From: Kudoa neothunni
Lineage: Eukaryota; Cnidaria
DNA length: 64,000 bases
NCBI GenBank assembly: GCA_964304625.1
Contig: OZ199838.1
Span: forward strand, 3,038,001-3,102,000
Reading direction: 5' to 3'
A model generated the notes under the pieces. The model was not told where the DNA came from, made no database searches, and saw only the letters and a list, made by a program, of their open reading frames with translations. The position numbers and the translations under genes were made by a program. Positions 38,729 through 49,960 of the stretch are shown in pieces. The stretch's first letter is position 1; every line of letters starts with the position of its first letter.

Positions 38729-40037
38729 TAGTCGTTTTTGTGTATCTTAGATAGTTAATTAATTGTCAAAATGCAGAATGCGTTAAATACTTAAAATGAT
38801 GATTTTTAGAAGCAAATGCACATTTCGTCATTATCGTAGATTAACCCTCGTGGGACCAACTGGGATAATTTGTGACACCAATTTCGGTAGAATTACTTTT
38901 TTTTGCATAGTCAATTATATGAGAGGTCTCAAAAATTCTGAATTCCTAAATTATAGTCTAAAATTGATAATTATAAAGTTACGAAGAAAAGAGTGTATTT
39001 ACTGATTTAAATATATTACTTTTAAGAAGCGATATGCTCGCTACTTCATTTAAATGTAGTGGTTACGAATTGATATCAAAATAATAAATATTATAAAGAA
39101 ATCTAATGACATTTATTTTTGTTAAAAATTGTTAGAACATTATTAGAAGCGTAATAAATGCATTTTTTGGTTTTACGCCATTTTTGTATTGTTGGGATAA
39201 ATAATAAAAAAAAGCTTTTGACTTGTTATCATCCATAATTGATTTTATTTATAATATTTATTATTTTGCTTTGTGAAGATTGCTACACTTTAAAGTTAAT
39301 TTTAATTAAAAAATAATTATTCAGCATTTGGGTTTTTAGTTACTTAATGTATATAAATAAAAAGATAACTTCATCAAATAAATTAAAAGTTTTCATTTTT
39401 GAATATTGGAATACATATGGTTATAAATTTTTTATAATCATGAATAAACTAAAAACCACATTAAGAAATTCACTCGTTTAATTGAAACATCGTCCTAATT
39501 TTGAACAGAATAAATCAGAATGTTCGGTTTTCAAAATACGAAGTCACAAGATTGAACATTTATGAACTTATTACTAACATATACAAATAAAATAAATCAG
39601 CGAACAATTAATGACTTCAAATTAGTTAAAATTATAGAGAAATAATAATAACCTTTTTGATGTATTTATCAGCAGCATAGAGATTCCACGTGATTCCGAA
39701 TGTGTTCGACTTAAGATTTATTTCCAGTTTATAGATTATTATTTTTGAGCTAAATTTAATAGAATAATGTCATTTTTTGCGATAAGAACAAAAATGAAAA
39801 CATTTTTGAAAAAGAAATGAATTAACGGGACGAATTGTAAGAAACGACTATATTTCCGATTTGTATGCGAAATCGCCCGAAGTTTGTACACATATATTGT
39901 AGTACTGTAGTTTAGCCGATATTTTGCAAGAAATAGAATAGTTTATTCAGAAAAATAATGCACTGCTGAATGTTGATAAGAAAATTTCTCCTAATATAGA
40001 TTACAAATATCTACTTTGAAGGAATCATACAATCTTG
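38729..40037. other. Intergenic spacer with a possible piggyBac-type end
   Basis: At 38841 the sequence TTAACCCTCGTGGGACC has the TTAA-CCCT form of piggyBac termini. The rest is AT-rich with no supported gene; the 38796-39005 frame has no recognisable content. Confidence 0.4.
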
Positions 40038-40800
40038 TTAATACATTGATTTAATCTCCTCGAAATAGAGGATAACCCCTGTACCCTCGATTTTTTGAAG
40101 GTCTAAATACGGCTCATGCCAATAATTTTTCAAACAGTTTGCAGTAAACATGTTAAAAAATTTTCGCATTGCCTTAAAACTATCATTCGATACCTGGTTT
40201 TCGTGTTTGCCTGGTAGCTTTATCATCAAATCTTAAGACCTGGTACATATGCTTGAAACGATCTCTAGAGACCGATGAAGAATAATAAAATTGTTTGAAT
40301 AGGGGTTCGGTATCCCATACACGTCTGTCTGAGCCTTAAGTGAGCAAAACCCCCATAAAGGCTTTTGGTTCATAAATTAAAACTTTTCCTTCAAACAAAC
40401 TTTTGTATTGTTGACAGTATTGATTTGTACATTCGATTAACTCTGCAAGGATATCATTATAAATAAATAGTCCAAATGCATCAGCTATTGTTTCAAAGCT
40501 GTCCACATTATTTAAAAAATCTGTTGATGGTTGAGGAATCATATAATGTTTATGTTTTCTTGTTCGTAGTCGAGGTGTTATATTCCACTCAAAACTAGAT
40601 CGAGAAATTAGGACATCAGGATTCTCATTGATAGAAACAGAGTTTATGTCACCTGGAAATTCTTCAATCTCACCTTCATTACTTATATTTTCAATAGATC
40701 ATCAGATGAGCTGTTATCGGATGCAGAAAATTCATATTCTGAAACATCATCGTCGCCGCTTGGTGAATCTTCAATAAGTTGATTTGTCTTCTCAGACATA
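40038..40800 (-). pseudogene. piggyBac transposase relic, N-terminal part only
   Basis: The start MSEKTNQLIEDSPSGDDDVS is acidic, as in piggyBac proteins. It continues after a frame change near 40700 into NEGEIEEFPGD and RLRTRKHKHYMIPQPSTD. The diagnostic block FLNNVDSFETIADAFGLFIY and EPKAFMGVLL is followed, in another frame, by DRRVWDTEPLFKQFYYSSSV and SRDRFKHMYQVLRFDD. This corresponds to the family's WxTDPL...MSRNRFExLLxxLHF. A last block, SFKAMRKFFNMFTANCLKNY, leads to the point where the DDE core should begin, and similarity ends near 40038. At least two frame changes and the loss of the catalytic domain make it non-functional. Confidence 0.7.
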
Positions 40801-40865
40801 ATTTTTTAGCACAATACTAATTTTTATTATACAAGAAAATTATTATAATTTAAACAATAATTTAC

Positions 40866-41943
40866 TTAACCCTTTGAATTTCGAATTTAATTAATGAATG
40901 GAAAAAAATTTTTTTTTATTATTCTGCTAAATTTTAAATAATTTCATATAAATATCCATAAATTTGATTAATCATTTGAAAAATTAAAAAGATACACACA
41001 TGGTGCCAAATGGGAACATTGGGACGCGGCTTATTTCAATATGCGGGAGTGCCAATGGGCTTGTTTTTGTTATTTTGTTTTTAACCAAGAAATTACTCTT
41101 TCACCATCAAAAATGAAGTATTAAATTATTGATTACAATTTCGACAGTCCAAAAAGCAGTTTCTGTCTTTATTGAGGCGCAAATGAACGCTGCACATAAT
41201 GCAAAAATGTTTAAATAATCTATCATTGAAGAATCGGTTGAAATAAATGGAACGCTCAAATATAATATCATCAACCTGTTAAAATATATCATTGCTTATT
41301 TAATTTTTCGCGTTCATTGTCTAATGAAACGGTACTCATCTTACTACCGATCACTAGAACTGTGTTCGAATACAATACCATCATATTGACTACACAAAGT
41401 GAAATCTGATTCTAGTGCAACGTCTGATTTGTGCCCACCTGGCAATAATATGATTCGTTAAAAGTATGATCTATTTATTCCTCCACCAATCTAGTCAGAA
41501 TCCATTCTAAACAATATACACACTTAAACCTTAAATCGAGGACCGAACGTTGCTGTGTGACAACACTCACTATACCCAATAGCTCAATGTTGCCTAATGT
41601 CAACTTGGATTAACCAGTCCCTATAATATACATATCGAAAGATATTTTCTTCGTAGACTAATTTTATGAATAAACTTATTTAATACTATATGTGTATATT
41701 TTTTAATTTTACTGAAACCTCAAAATTACAAGTTCAAATGCAAAATACTTTTAGCCTATTTTATACTTGCTGTAGAGTTAAATATTCATCTGTATTGATC
41801 TTGATATAAAACATACAAATTAGTATAATTCATTTATATAAAATCAAATTAACATTAACTATATTATTATATTAAAAATAGGGTTAAAACACTTACAAAA
41901 TTAAAATGTTGCTATTCGGCAACATTGGGGTTCAAAGGGTTAA
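40866..41943. mobile_element. piggyBac-type element of about 1.07 kb between TTAA sites
   Basis: TTAA at 40866-40869 is followed by CCCTTTGAA. The exact inverse TTCAAAGGG precedes TTAA at 41940-41943. TTAA duplications with a CCCTTTG-type inverted repeat are the hallmark of piggyBac transposition. A small hairpin AATGTTGC...GCAACATT lies next to the right end (about 41905-41926). The interior has no transposase, but the transposase relic lies immediately outside the left end, so the two may be parts of one rearranged insertion. Confidence 0.6.
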
Positions 41944-43232
41944 GTAGTATCAAACAGTAACAAAGTGTTTTCCATTGGCGGAGGATTAACACAACCTTAT
42001 GGGATTAACTTTCGTAAATCTCCAAACAATCTTACTGCAGTAAGATTTGAACATTTCTGATAATAATATAATTAATTTTAAACCATTAAAAATGATTAAA
42101 TAAACAAAATATCAAAATTAGACAGCGACATTCGGACGTTAACATAAATTTTTGAAAAAGTGCCATGTTGAAACGCAAAAACTTTTATCTTAAAAACAAA
42201 AGTCGGTACCTTTTATTGTTAAAAATGAAGCCATAAACATCAAAGAGTTATTCAGAAAATTATGGAGAAAATAATTTAGTTTTCTATGAATTATGAGCAA
42301 AATGCGTCTTTTGGGGTAATTCAGTGGCCCACCTCGGACCTCGGACCTTGGAACTTGGACCTTGGACAGGCAGGGTTAATAATCAAATATAAGCGATCAT
42401 TGCGTTTAATATTAAATTAAAATAATTTGGTATATGTAAATTTTTGTGGAATTTGAGTTCACTAAACATATTAATCCATTTATCTTTATTTTGTTTGTCT
42501 TCTCTAAATATTGTTACAAAAGACCCTTTAGGAATTAGTAAGAAATGCGATTTTTGAGACTATAATATATGTTTGAATTTACAAGTATGCAGGTAGTCTA
42601 TATTCCTTTACAATGAAAGATTAAATAGTAAGGGTGTGATAATTTAATGAAATCAATAGGTTGTTAGTTATTTACATGCATATTTAATTGCACACAAAAA
42701 AATAATAAAAATAAGAGTATAAACATATATTTGTCGATCACGAAAAAGGGATCCAATGTTCAGTGTAATATTAACTATTCATGGAGTAATAAACTGAAAA
42801 AAGTATTGAAACTATCACTTAATAATTCCCATTTATTGTCAACGAAAGTTATTTAAGGGGTTATATCACTAAAAAAATATAAACATTTTATACATAATCC
42901 ATTAATAGCATAATCCAACGTCTAAATTATTGTTTATTGGCGTGCCAAATAGATCAGTTGTTTTTTCAATAAATTGATTAAATTAAAATAAATAAATAAA
43001 CAAATATTGATATAGATAATTGACTGTACGTACAATCAACAAAAACAAATAGAATATAGGGCATATTTAGTCGTGATGAGAGTTTAATGGGCAGATCCGA
43101 TTAGTTGCCTTTTATCGACACCAAGCTTGCGATAGAAACAAAGAATTAGTCACATTAAATTATAATAAAACCGGATTTGAAACTTCCCATATTTAATGAA
43201 GTTGAGACATCGAGATAATCTTATTACTTACG
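41944..43232. other. Intergenic spacer before PDCL
   Basis: It contains an imperfect CTTGGAC repeat at about 42340-42367, followed by GCAGGGTTAA, again TTAA-terminal. The rest is AT-rich without a recognised gene and presumably includes the PDCL promoter. Confidence 0.4.
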
Positions 43233-44549
43233 ATGGATCCAGATGAGTTGGAAAGGTTTCGAAGGAAGGATGGTCGACATCGAGGTTTAAATCAACAAGC
43301 ATCGACGGATTCAGTTAAGGATGAACCTGAGGAAAGAAATGCTGAGATGAGTGGTGAACATAGAACGTGCAATGCGAATAGACATAAGAAGAATTTTAAT
43401 TCGGGGGATTGTACTTGCTCCGCTTTCGAGGAAATGTCTGAAATGACTGTTCCAGGAGGAAGAATATTTGTAAATATTTACTCTAAAATACTTGCACATT
43501 AAAATAAATTAGGGTGGGCCTAAGGGAGTAATACATGATTTTGCCAAAGTGCACAAAAACAATCCAAAAGATTTCACTCATGTTTGTCATTCAAACACAT
43601 AAATATTAATGACGATATAATTTGATACTGAACTGTGTTGTGTTGTAAATAGGTAACCAAAGAGATACTCGAAGTATTACATTTGGGTCCCACCGAAAGA
43701 GACGCTGAAGTGAACAAAATATTGGAGAGACGGAAAAAAGAGTTACAAGAGATAAAATCCCAAATACATGATAAACCCTACTTTAAACCGTAACTCTAAT
43801 CAACAACCCTATCGAGACATATATGGATCAATGATTTTATAGCAAATTCGGAACTGCCTATTACATCACCTACCACGACTACGACCAAGAAGTGTTTTTT
43901 TGTCACACATCATGTCCTGTGACAGTTATTGTGCTGATTTACGACAAAGTAGTAGTTGATGTGATTTTTTGTAGGATTTTTATTAAGGCACTCTCCACAA
44001 CCGAACCAATGGCAAACGCAATGGATAAACTAGCCAAAACTTATCAAAGGGTTAAATTTGTTTGTCTGGAGGCCGACAGTGAGTACGCCACAGAAAATTT
44101 TGTAATTATTAACCAAGCAACAAATAAAATCACTAATTTATATCCTCTATTTTCAATAAACTCACATAATTAATATCGTTAAAAAAATGTAATAACAAAG
44201 GATTAAAACATGCGCAAGCAGTTTCCTAACATATTTATATTTATACATACATTGTAGTAATATCAATATTGATATGGAATACTAATTATTGTGATTAGAA
44301 AATGGTGAATGGGATGAAATTTATTTGAATGGTGTTTTAGTTGAAGAACGCATTACCATTATTTCAAGTGATACGGGCTAATTGTTTGGTGCATACGGTT
44401 CTTCGAGCAGATGATGAGATCGGGATTACATACGAAGAACTTTTGAAATACTTTTTCGAGTATAATACAATTGCATATTTCTGTCACTTTCCATTTACTA
44501 ATATTATCAACTTTTCAACTGTAGAAAAGGATATCTTTTTGATCAATAG
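43233..44549 (+). CDS. PDCL: Phosducin-like protein (G-beta-gamma/CCT co-chaperone)
   Basis: Phosducin-like proteins assist the CCT chaperonin in folding G-beta. Exon 1 (43233 to about 43469) encodes an acidic, polar leader MDPDELERFRRKDGRHRG ending in CSAFEEMSEM. The next exon opens with GGPKGVIHDFAKV, the family's GPKGVINDW helix-1 motif. Then come VTKEILEVLHLGPTERDAEV and a basic helix. The thioredoxin-like domain gives TVIVLIYDK, EPMANAMDKLAKTYQRVKFV, NALPLFQVIRANCLVHTVLR and DDEIGITYEELLKYFFE. The last exon adds KGYLFDQ and stops at 44547-44549. Introns are about 40-190 nt. A candidate 26-nt intron at about 43946 would shift the frame, so read-through is preferred there. SLC25A3 starts only 163 bp downstream on the same strand. 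Confidence 0.75.
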
Positions 44550-44712
44550 ATGATCAATAGATTATTGGATGTGAGTTGTAGTGCGATAAAAATTAAAATA
44601 TATTAGTTCTCGGTTTGGTCTATCATTTTGAATTTAAACTTTGTGTATGTCTGCGCATCAATTTAACTCAACATCAAGATAATCTTGATCCAGATTTTGA
44701 GCAGATAGTAGA

Positions 44713-45926
44713 ATGCCAGCCGGTGCGAGTAGCTAAAATAGATAGGCCAATTTTTTTCTTATCCCATAATAGATATTGAAATTAAAGAGTCGTGCGTATA
44801 TGGTTCCTCAAAGTATTACGCACTTTGTGGAATAGGTGGAATTCTCAGCTGTGGAATCACGCACACCGCATTGGTGCCGTTAGATTTGGTCAAATGCAGA
44901 ATTCAGGTATCCGAGGGATTAGATTTCCCTCAACAATTATACTAAGTGCCAATCAATACTTTTCAACCCAATATAGACCAACCCCCAAAAATACAAAAGT
45001 ATGCTGGGTGGAATGCGTACCACTGTTGCTGATGGTGGATTGCGAGCATTGGCCAAAGGTTGGGCGCCTACTTTTATTGGTTATTCGTTGCAAGGATTAG
45101 GAAAATTTGGATTTTATGAGATTTTTAAAAACATCTACAGCAGCTCTTTGTCCGAAGAAAACGCCTATTTCTACAGAACCACAGTTTATTTGGCTGCATC
45201 TGCAAGCGCGGAATTTTTCGCAGATATTCTACTGTCGCCTATGGAAGCGGTAAAAGTGCGAATTCAAACTCAACCTGGTTGGGCAAATTCGCTTAGAGAA
45301 GGTTTGAAAATTGTTTGTTTTATCAACTCAAATCCTCTCCAGGTGTACCAAAATTAGTGGCCGAAGAAGGTATCAATGGCTTCTATAAAGGCATCGTTCC
45401 GTTGTGGTGCCGCCAAATACCATATACTATGATGAAATTTGCTTGTTTCGAACGGACGGTTGAAGCTATCTACAAAAAATATCGTTACAAAACCTAGGTG
45501 AGCGAGCTGAGCTTGTTTTCAATTTTATACGTCAATAAATTACATACAATCTATGTAAGATAGATCCGAATGTACCAAAAAAGAACAACTTTTAGTGACT
45601 TTTGCAGCTGGTTATATTGCGGGTGTTTTCTGTGCCGTCGTTTTCCCATCCTGCTGATACTATCGTTTCTGTGCTGAACAAAGATAAAGGAAAGACTGCT
45701 ATCCAAGCACTTCAATCCATGGGAATGAGGAGTAAGAAAGCATTGTGATTGACTTGAAACATTTAACTTGTCTAGCCATGTGGAGAGGACTCACCACGAG
45801 GATTATCATGGTTGGAACGTTGACTGCTCTTCAATGGTTTATCTATGACTATGTAAAGGTTACTCTCGGCATTCCTAGACCTCACCGCCCACCATGCCCG
45901 AGAGTCTTCTCAACAAACAACATTAA
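44713..45926 (+). CDS. SLC25A3: Mitochondrial phosphate carrier; two small frame breaks
   Basis: This inner-membrane carrier imports phosphate for ATP synthesis. Exon 1 encodes MPAD and joins, over a 50-nt intron (44723-44772), to [19 protein letters not shown]. The three solute-carrier repeats show [20 protein letters not shown] and [10 protein letters not shown]. Other conserved blocks are [58 protein letters not shown] and [17 protein letters not shown]. The frame breaks twice against the family. At about 45645 there is one T too many (GTCGTTTTCCCAT). Near 45890 one base is lacking, after which [10 protein letters not shown] and a stop follow in the family's frame. Otherwise conservation is near perfect, so sequence error is likelier than decay. 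A donor at gttaca near 45482 restores the RSECTKKEQ junction. Confidence 0.88.
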
Positions 45927-45948
45927 CTATTTAATCTATCCAAATTGA

Positions 45949-48882
45949 TATTATTTCAGTTTTTTTCTGTAGCTAATCACGATTTATGTGGTTGTTTTTA
46001 AATTTGCTTTATTTTTTGCATCTTTTGGCTTTTTCTCACCATTCTATATTATATTACAGTAAACTGAGTAGAATTGATTTTTTGTTCTATAATAATATTG
46101 CTTATTTTATCAAGTCTTACCTATAGATTTAGTAAGTATTGTTATTTGATTTTTCTTTGCATTTATCATTCCTTTACATATTTTTTGGTACAAGCCAAAC
46201 TTCTAATAATTTCTTATTATAACATTTCCAATTTCATATCTAATGGTCGATAGAAGTGCTTCAACGCAATAGCCTTATCTATAAAGGCGGTACAGTAAAG
46301 AAAATTCAAGTGTCATAAGTTTTGGTCATGTTTAATTATCTCTGGCCCGTCATTTCATTGTCCGAGGTCAGAAATAATTAATACAGAAGATTCTAAAAGA
46401 TTAAATCAGTAAAAGTTGCGAGATTAAAAAATAACGTTCCAATTGCTTTTGTTTTAGGTTGAACAGGGTAAACAGTTTTAAGGTAGTCATAAATTTAGTT
46501 TTCAACATAAGGAGGTCAATTTAAGACCCCTATGCTTGAGTATAACAAACATTTTATTCTAAAATAAGAAATTTCAAACGGCATTCGATTAATGGATCAG
46601 AATATACAGAAACGAGGTATGATACTAACTTTGAAATGTATTTATTTTCTGCCTTTATATATAAAAATAATTTAAATTATTACCAAGATTAAATAAAGTT
46701 TTTAAGTTTGTCGCTTGAATTAATGATTTAGCTTTATCTAGGATAATTTAATTGAATAAAATGAGCTACTAAACTATTATATTCAGATTAAAAATGTTGG
46801 AACGTGCTTTATGTATATTGGAAGTCGAAAAGAAGCCACTAATAAATACGGAATTCTTAAAAAATGTCGAATTCATTATTAATATATTATTGACTAAAAG
46901 ATATTACCAATATTGATATTTTTTAAGGAACAGAACTGTAATTTAGTGGTAAAGAAACAGATTCAAAAATTTAGGTATATAACAACCTGGAAAACAATTC
47001 GATTAATGCAATGTATCCTTCAAAAAGAACTATAGTTTTTGAGCATATGCTGAACGTTATAAACATTTAATGAAGCGCCATGAATTAAACATGGTAAAAA
47101 CTAAAGTTGTTTAACCATTTTAATCAGAATTGGAGGAGAAAATAATTCAATTTACATCTATTTGTGTGTAATCTTTGAAAATGGTGCAATTATGGTCATA
47201 CTTGTTTAGGAAACTTAAATAAAATATCTACTTTTTTTATATATTAATGGGAACCGAAAATTCAAAAATATATGGACTAACATTTTGAGGCTATTACAAC
47301 CAATTTCTTAGAAAATAACATATTTTACTTCCTTTAAAGGTTTATATCAGAAAAACTGAACCACTAAAAAATGTTATTTTTTAAACGGCAACGACTAATA
47401 ATGGCTATATTTTATCTTTCTGTGTGATAATGGTGTAGCTTACCTTTTGAAATTATTTGTTCGCTAAAAGATCTCATTATTTGAAAAGTCGTAAAATGTA
47501 ATTTATTTTTTATTCTGTAAGCTCTTTTAATCTAATCTAATAAAAATTAAATTTTGATCAAATTTATTAAAGTAATACGCATTAGCAAAATTTATTTAAT
47601 GGATACAGTTTATATTTGTTATTTATAATATAAAAAATTAACCCCAATCAATGATGTGGCTTGTGTCAGAATATTTTCAATACTTTACAAATAATGACCT
47701 AATTGAAGATTACTCTATTTTGGTGGGTAGCATTAATTTTTATTTAAAAACTTATATATTACTTCGTAATTTCCATTATTTCCGGATGATTGCAAAAATA
47801 TAAAAATAATCATTTTTCTATGTTTATATTAATAATTTCCTATGTATAATAAAGAATTCAATCTATTAATAGGAAAAATTTGCTTCTTACTAACCATTAA
47901 ATATCCATTTTTGGTGAAAAAAATATTTAAAAGAATAATTTTTAGGAGAAAATAGATTTGGCAACTAAATTATTTATCAAAATTACGAATTTCTAATCGT
48001 ATATTGATTAAAATTCCAAATTTTTGTTAATTGCATTTTTTCACTACAATGAATATAGTTCATAATTGTATCGAAAACAGAATATTTTTCAAAATGTGTG
48101 AAATAGAAAAACAGAGGTTGTGTATGAATATCTTAACGCTGTTTTTTCAATCTCAAAATTAGTCTCTCATCCCTATGTAGCATTAATCGGATGTCATACT
48201 CGCCACATATGATGGAGTGGATTCAATATCATAATTATTTCAAATAATAAATATTAGTCGGCGCCTAAAGATGAGACTGAGACAAATAACTTTCAATTGA
48301 TGTGTATATCCGAAGTTTTGTTTGGGACATCAATTTTCCGCCCATGCTAAAATTTCTTCTAATATCTCCACCTTGATTCAAATAGGACTGTTCTAAATAT
48401 TGGAACTTAGAGCGTATTAGTCATTCTTTCTCAAAGATAATATACGGCTTTGGAAAACCACTCAATCTATTCTGACACTAATTATGTCGAATTGATTTGC
48501 CAAATTATAATAAATTCTATCACTTCTATTTGTTTTGATATATCTACTAGTTGGTATTTTTTGAAACATAATCATTTTTTATTTTTAATGCAATTCAAAT
48601 TTATCATAAAATCATTTAATTTCTGTTACAATTTTAAATATTCAAAATAGCATTTTATTCTCAACGCCAAGGTATATTATGTAATTATTATATTGTTGGC
48701 ATACATATGTTACTACTAATCATATACATTTACAAAAAATAATTCATATCATCCCAAGTTATTTTTTATAATTTCAATAATCCTCAAGTTAAAAAATAAT
48801 TTCTAGATCATACCAATGTGCACAGGAACAAATTTTAATTAACGCGCAAGCGCGAACACTTGCAAGTTTTTCACTCATTTGA
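45949..48882. other. Intergenic spacer
   Basis: About 2.9 kb of AT-rich sequence between convergent-free neighbours. The 48450-48650 frame is hydrophobic and has no family resemblance. No RNA genes or paired element ends were seen. Confidence 0.5.
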
Positions 48883-49865
48883 ATGGGTTCCAGTAGTAAA
48901 TCCAAAGTTAAAGGTAATCAGTTTGTGGATGAAATTTTATTGAATCAATTCAGAGGAACAAGTTGAGTCTAAACGAAAACAGAAGTATGATCGAGAAAAT
49001 GACTACGATGACGCGAAACCTCCAAAGCGAGATGCGTCTGCTTTGATGTATTGGTTCAAATTTTACTTATTTTGAATTATTATATTAAAATATAGCGATG
49101 ATAACACGGCAAAGGAGCAACCGAATTACGAGTTATCTGGCAAATTAACCGAATACACAAATACTTACAAAGTAATCAAATTTGGCATGCCGATAAAAAC
49201 ATAAAAATGTTAATTGTGCTTTTCATTTTCAGGGTGTTGTAATAAAGTACAACCAACCACCAGACGCCCATAAGCCAAATAAAGTTTGGAGATTTTATCA
49301 ATTTAAAGGGGAACAAGAATTAGGTTGCGAAATTATTGTTAGCATGTCACATCAGATTACATGTTAAATAATTTAGAAACTCTATATTTGCATAGAGAAA
49401 GTGCATTTTTGATTGGAAGAGACACACGAGTTAATATTTCTACTAATTGGGGTCGGAGTTGTTGTATTTTTAATGAAAATTAGATTGTAGACATACCGAT
49501 TGAGAACCCCTCTTGTTCTAGTCAGCATGCGGTATTCCAATATAGATTGGTTCCATCGATTGATAAAAAGGGAAACCAAGTTAAGGTGGTCAAGTATTTG
49601 TCACTATTTAACAATCTCAACGTAGTGACAACGAACTTTCAATTTATATTTAGGCCATATATCATAGATTTGGACTCAACTAATGGTACCTTTCTAAATG
49701 GTGAGCGCATAGGTGCTAGAAGATATTACGAATTAAAAGAAAAGGTAGATATTATAGTTGGCAATCAAACGATAATTAAATTTTTTGAATGTAATTAAGG
49801 ATGTGCTCAAATTTGGTACAAGCGAACGAGAATACGTTCTGCTGCACGATAATTCAAAAAACTAA
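48883..49865 (+). CDS. SNIP1: SNIP1-like FHA-domain spliceosomal protein
   Basis: SNIP1 (yeast Pml1) is an FHA-domain component of the activated spliceosome and RES complex. Exon 1 encodes MGSSSKSKVK, and a short intron leads to the basic EEQVESKRKQKYDREN. EQPNYELSGKLTEYTNTYK and VVIKYNQPPDAHKPNKVWRF match the family's pre-FHA block. The FHA domain shows SAFLIGRDT, DIPIENPSCSSQHAVFQYRL (with the phosphopeptide-contact Ser/His), YIIDLDSTNGTFLNGERI and RYYELKEK. A last short intron (about 49748-49799) gives DVLKFGTSEREYVLLHD and the stop at 49863-49865. The N-terminal RS-like part is much shorter than in vertebrates. It converges on PPWD1, whose stop lies 96 bp away on the other strand. Confidence 0.88.
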
Positions 49866-49960
49866 TCACACATTCTTATTTCTATTGGCTAATGTACAGA
49901 AAGAGAACAGAACACAATACAATATTTTAAATGATATATATGTTTTATTTATGGGTGTTT

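Noticed and set aside
43946-43971. A 26-nt GT...AG segment in PDCL as an intron
   Set aside because: Removing it shifts the frame to an immediate stop, while read-through keeps the thioredoxin-like domain open.
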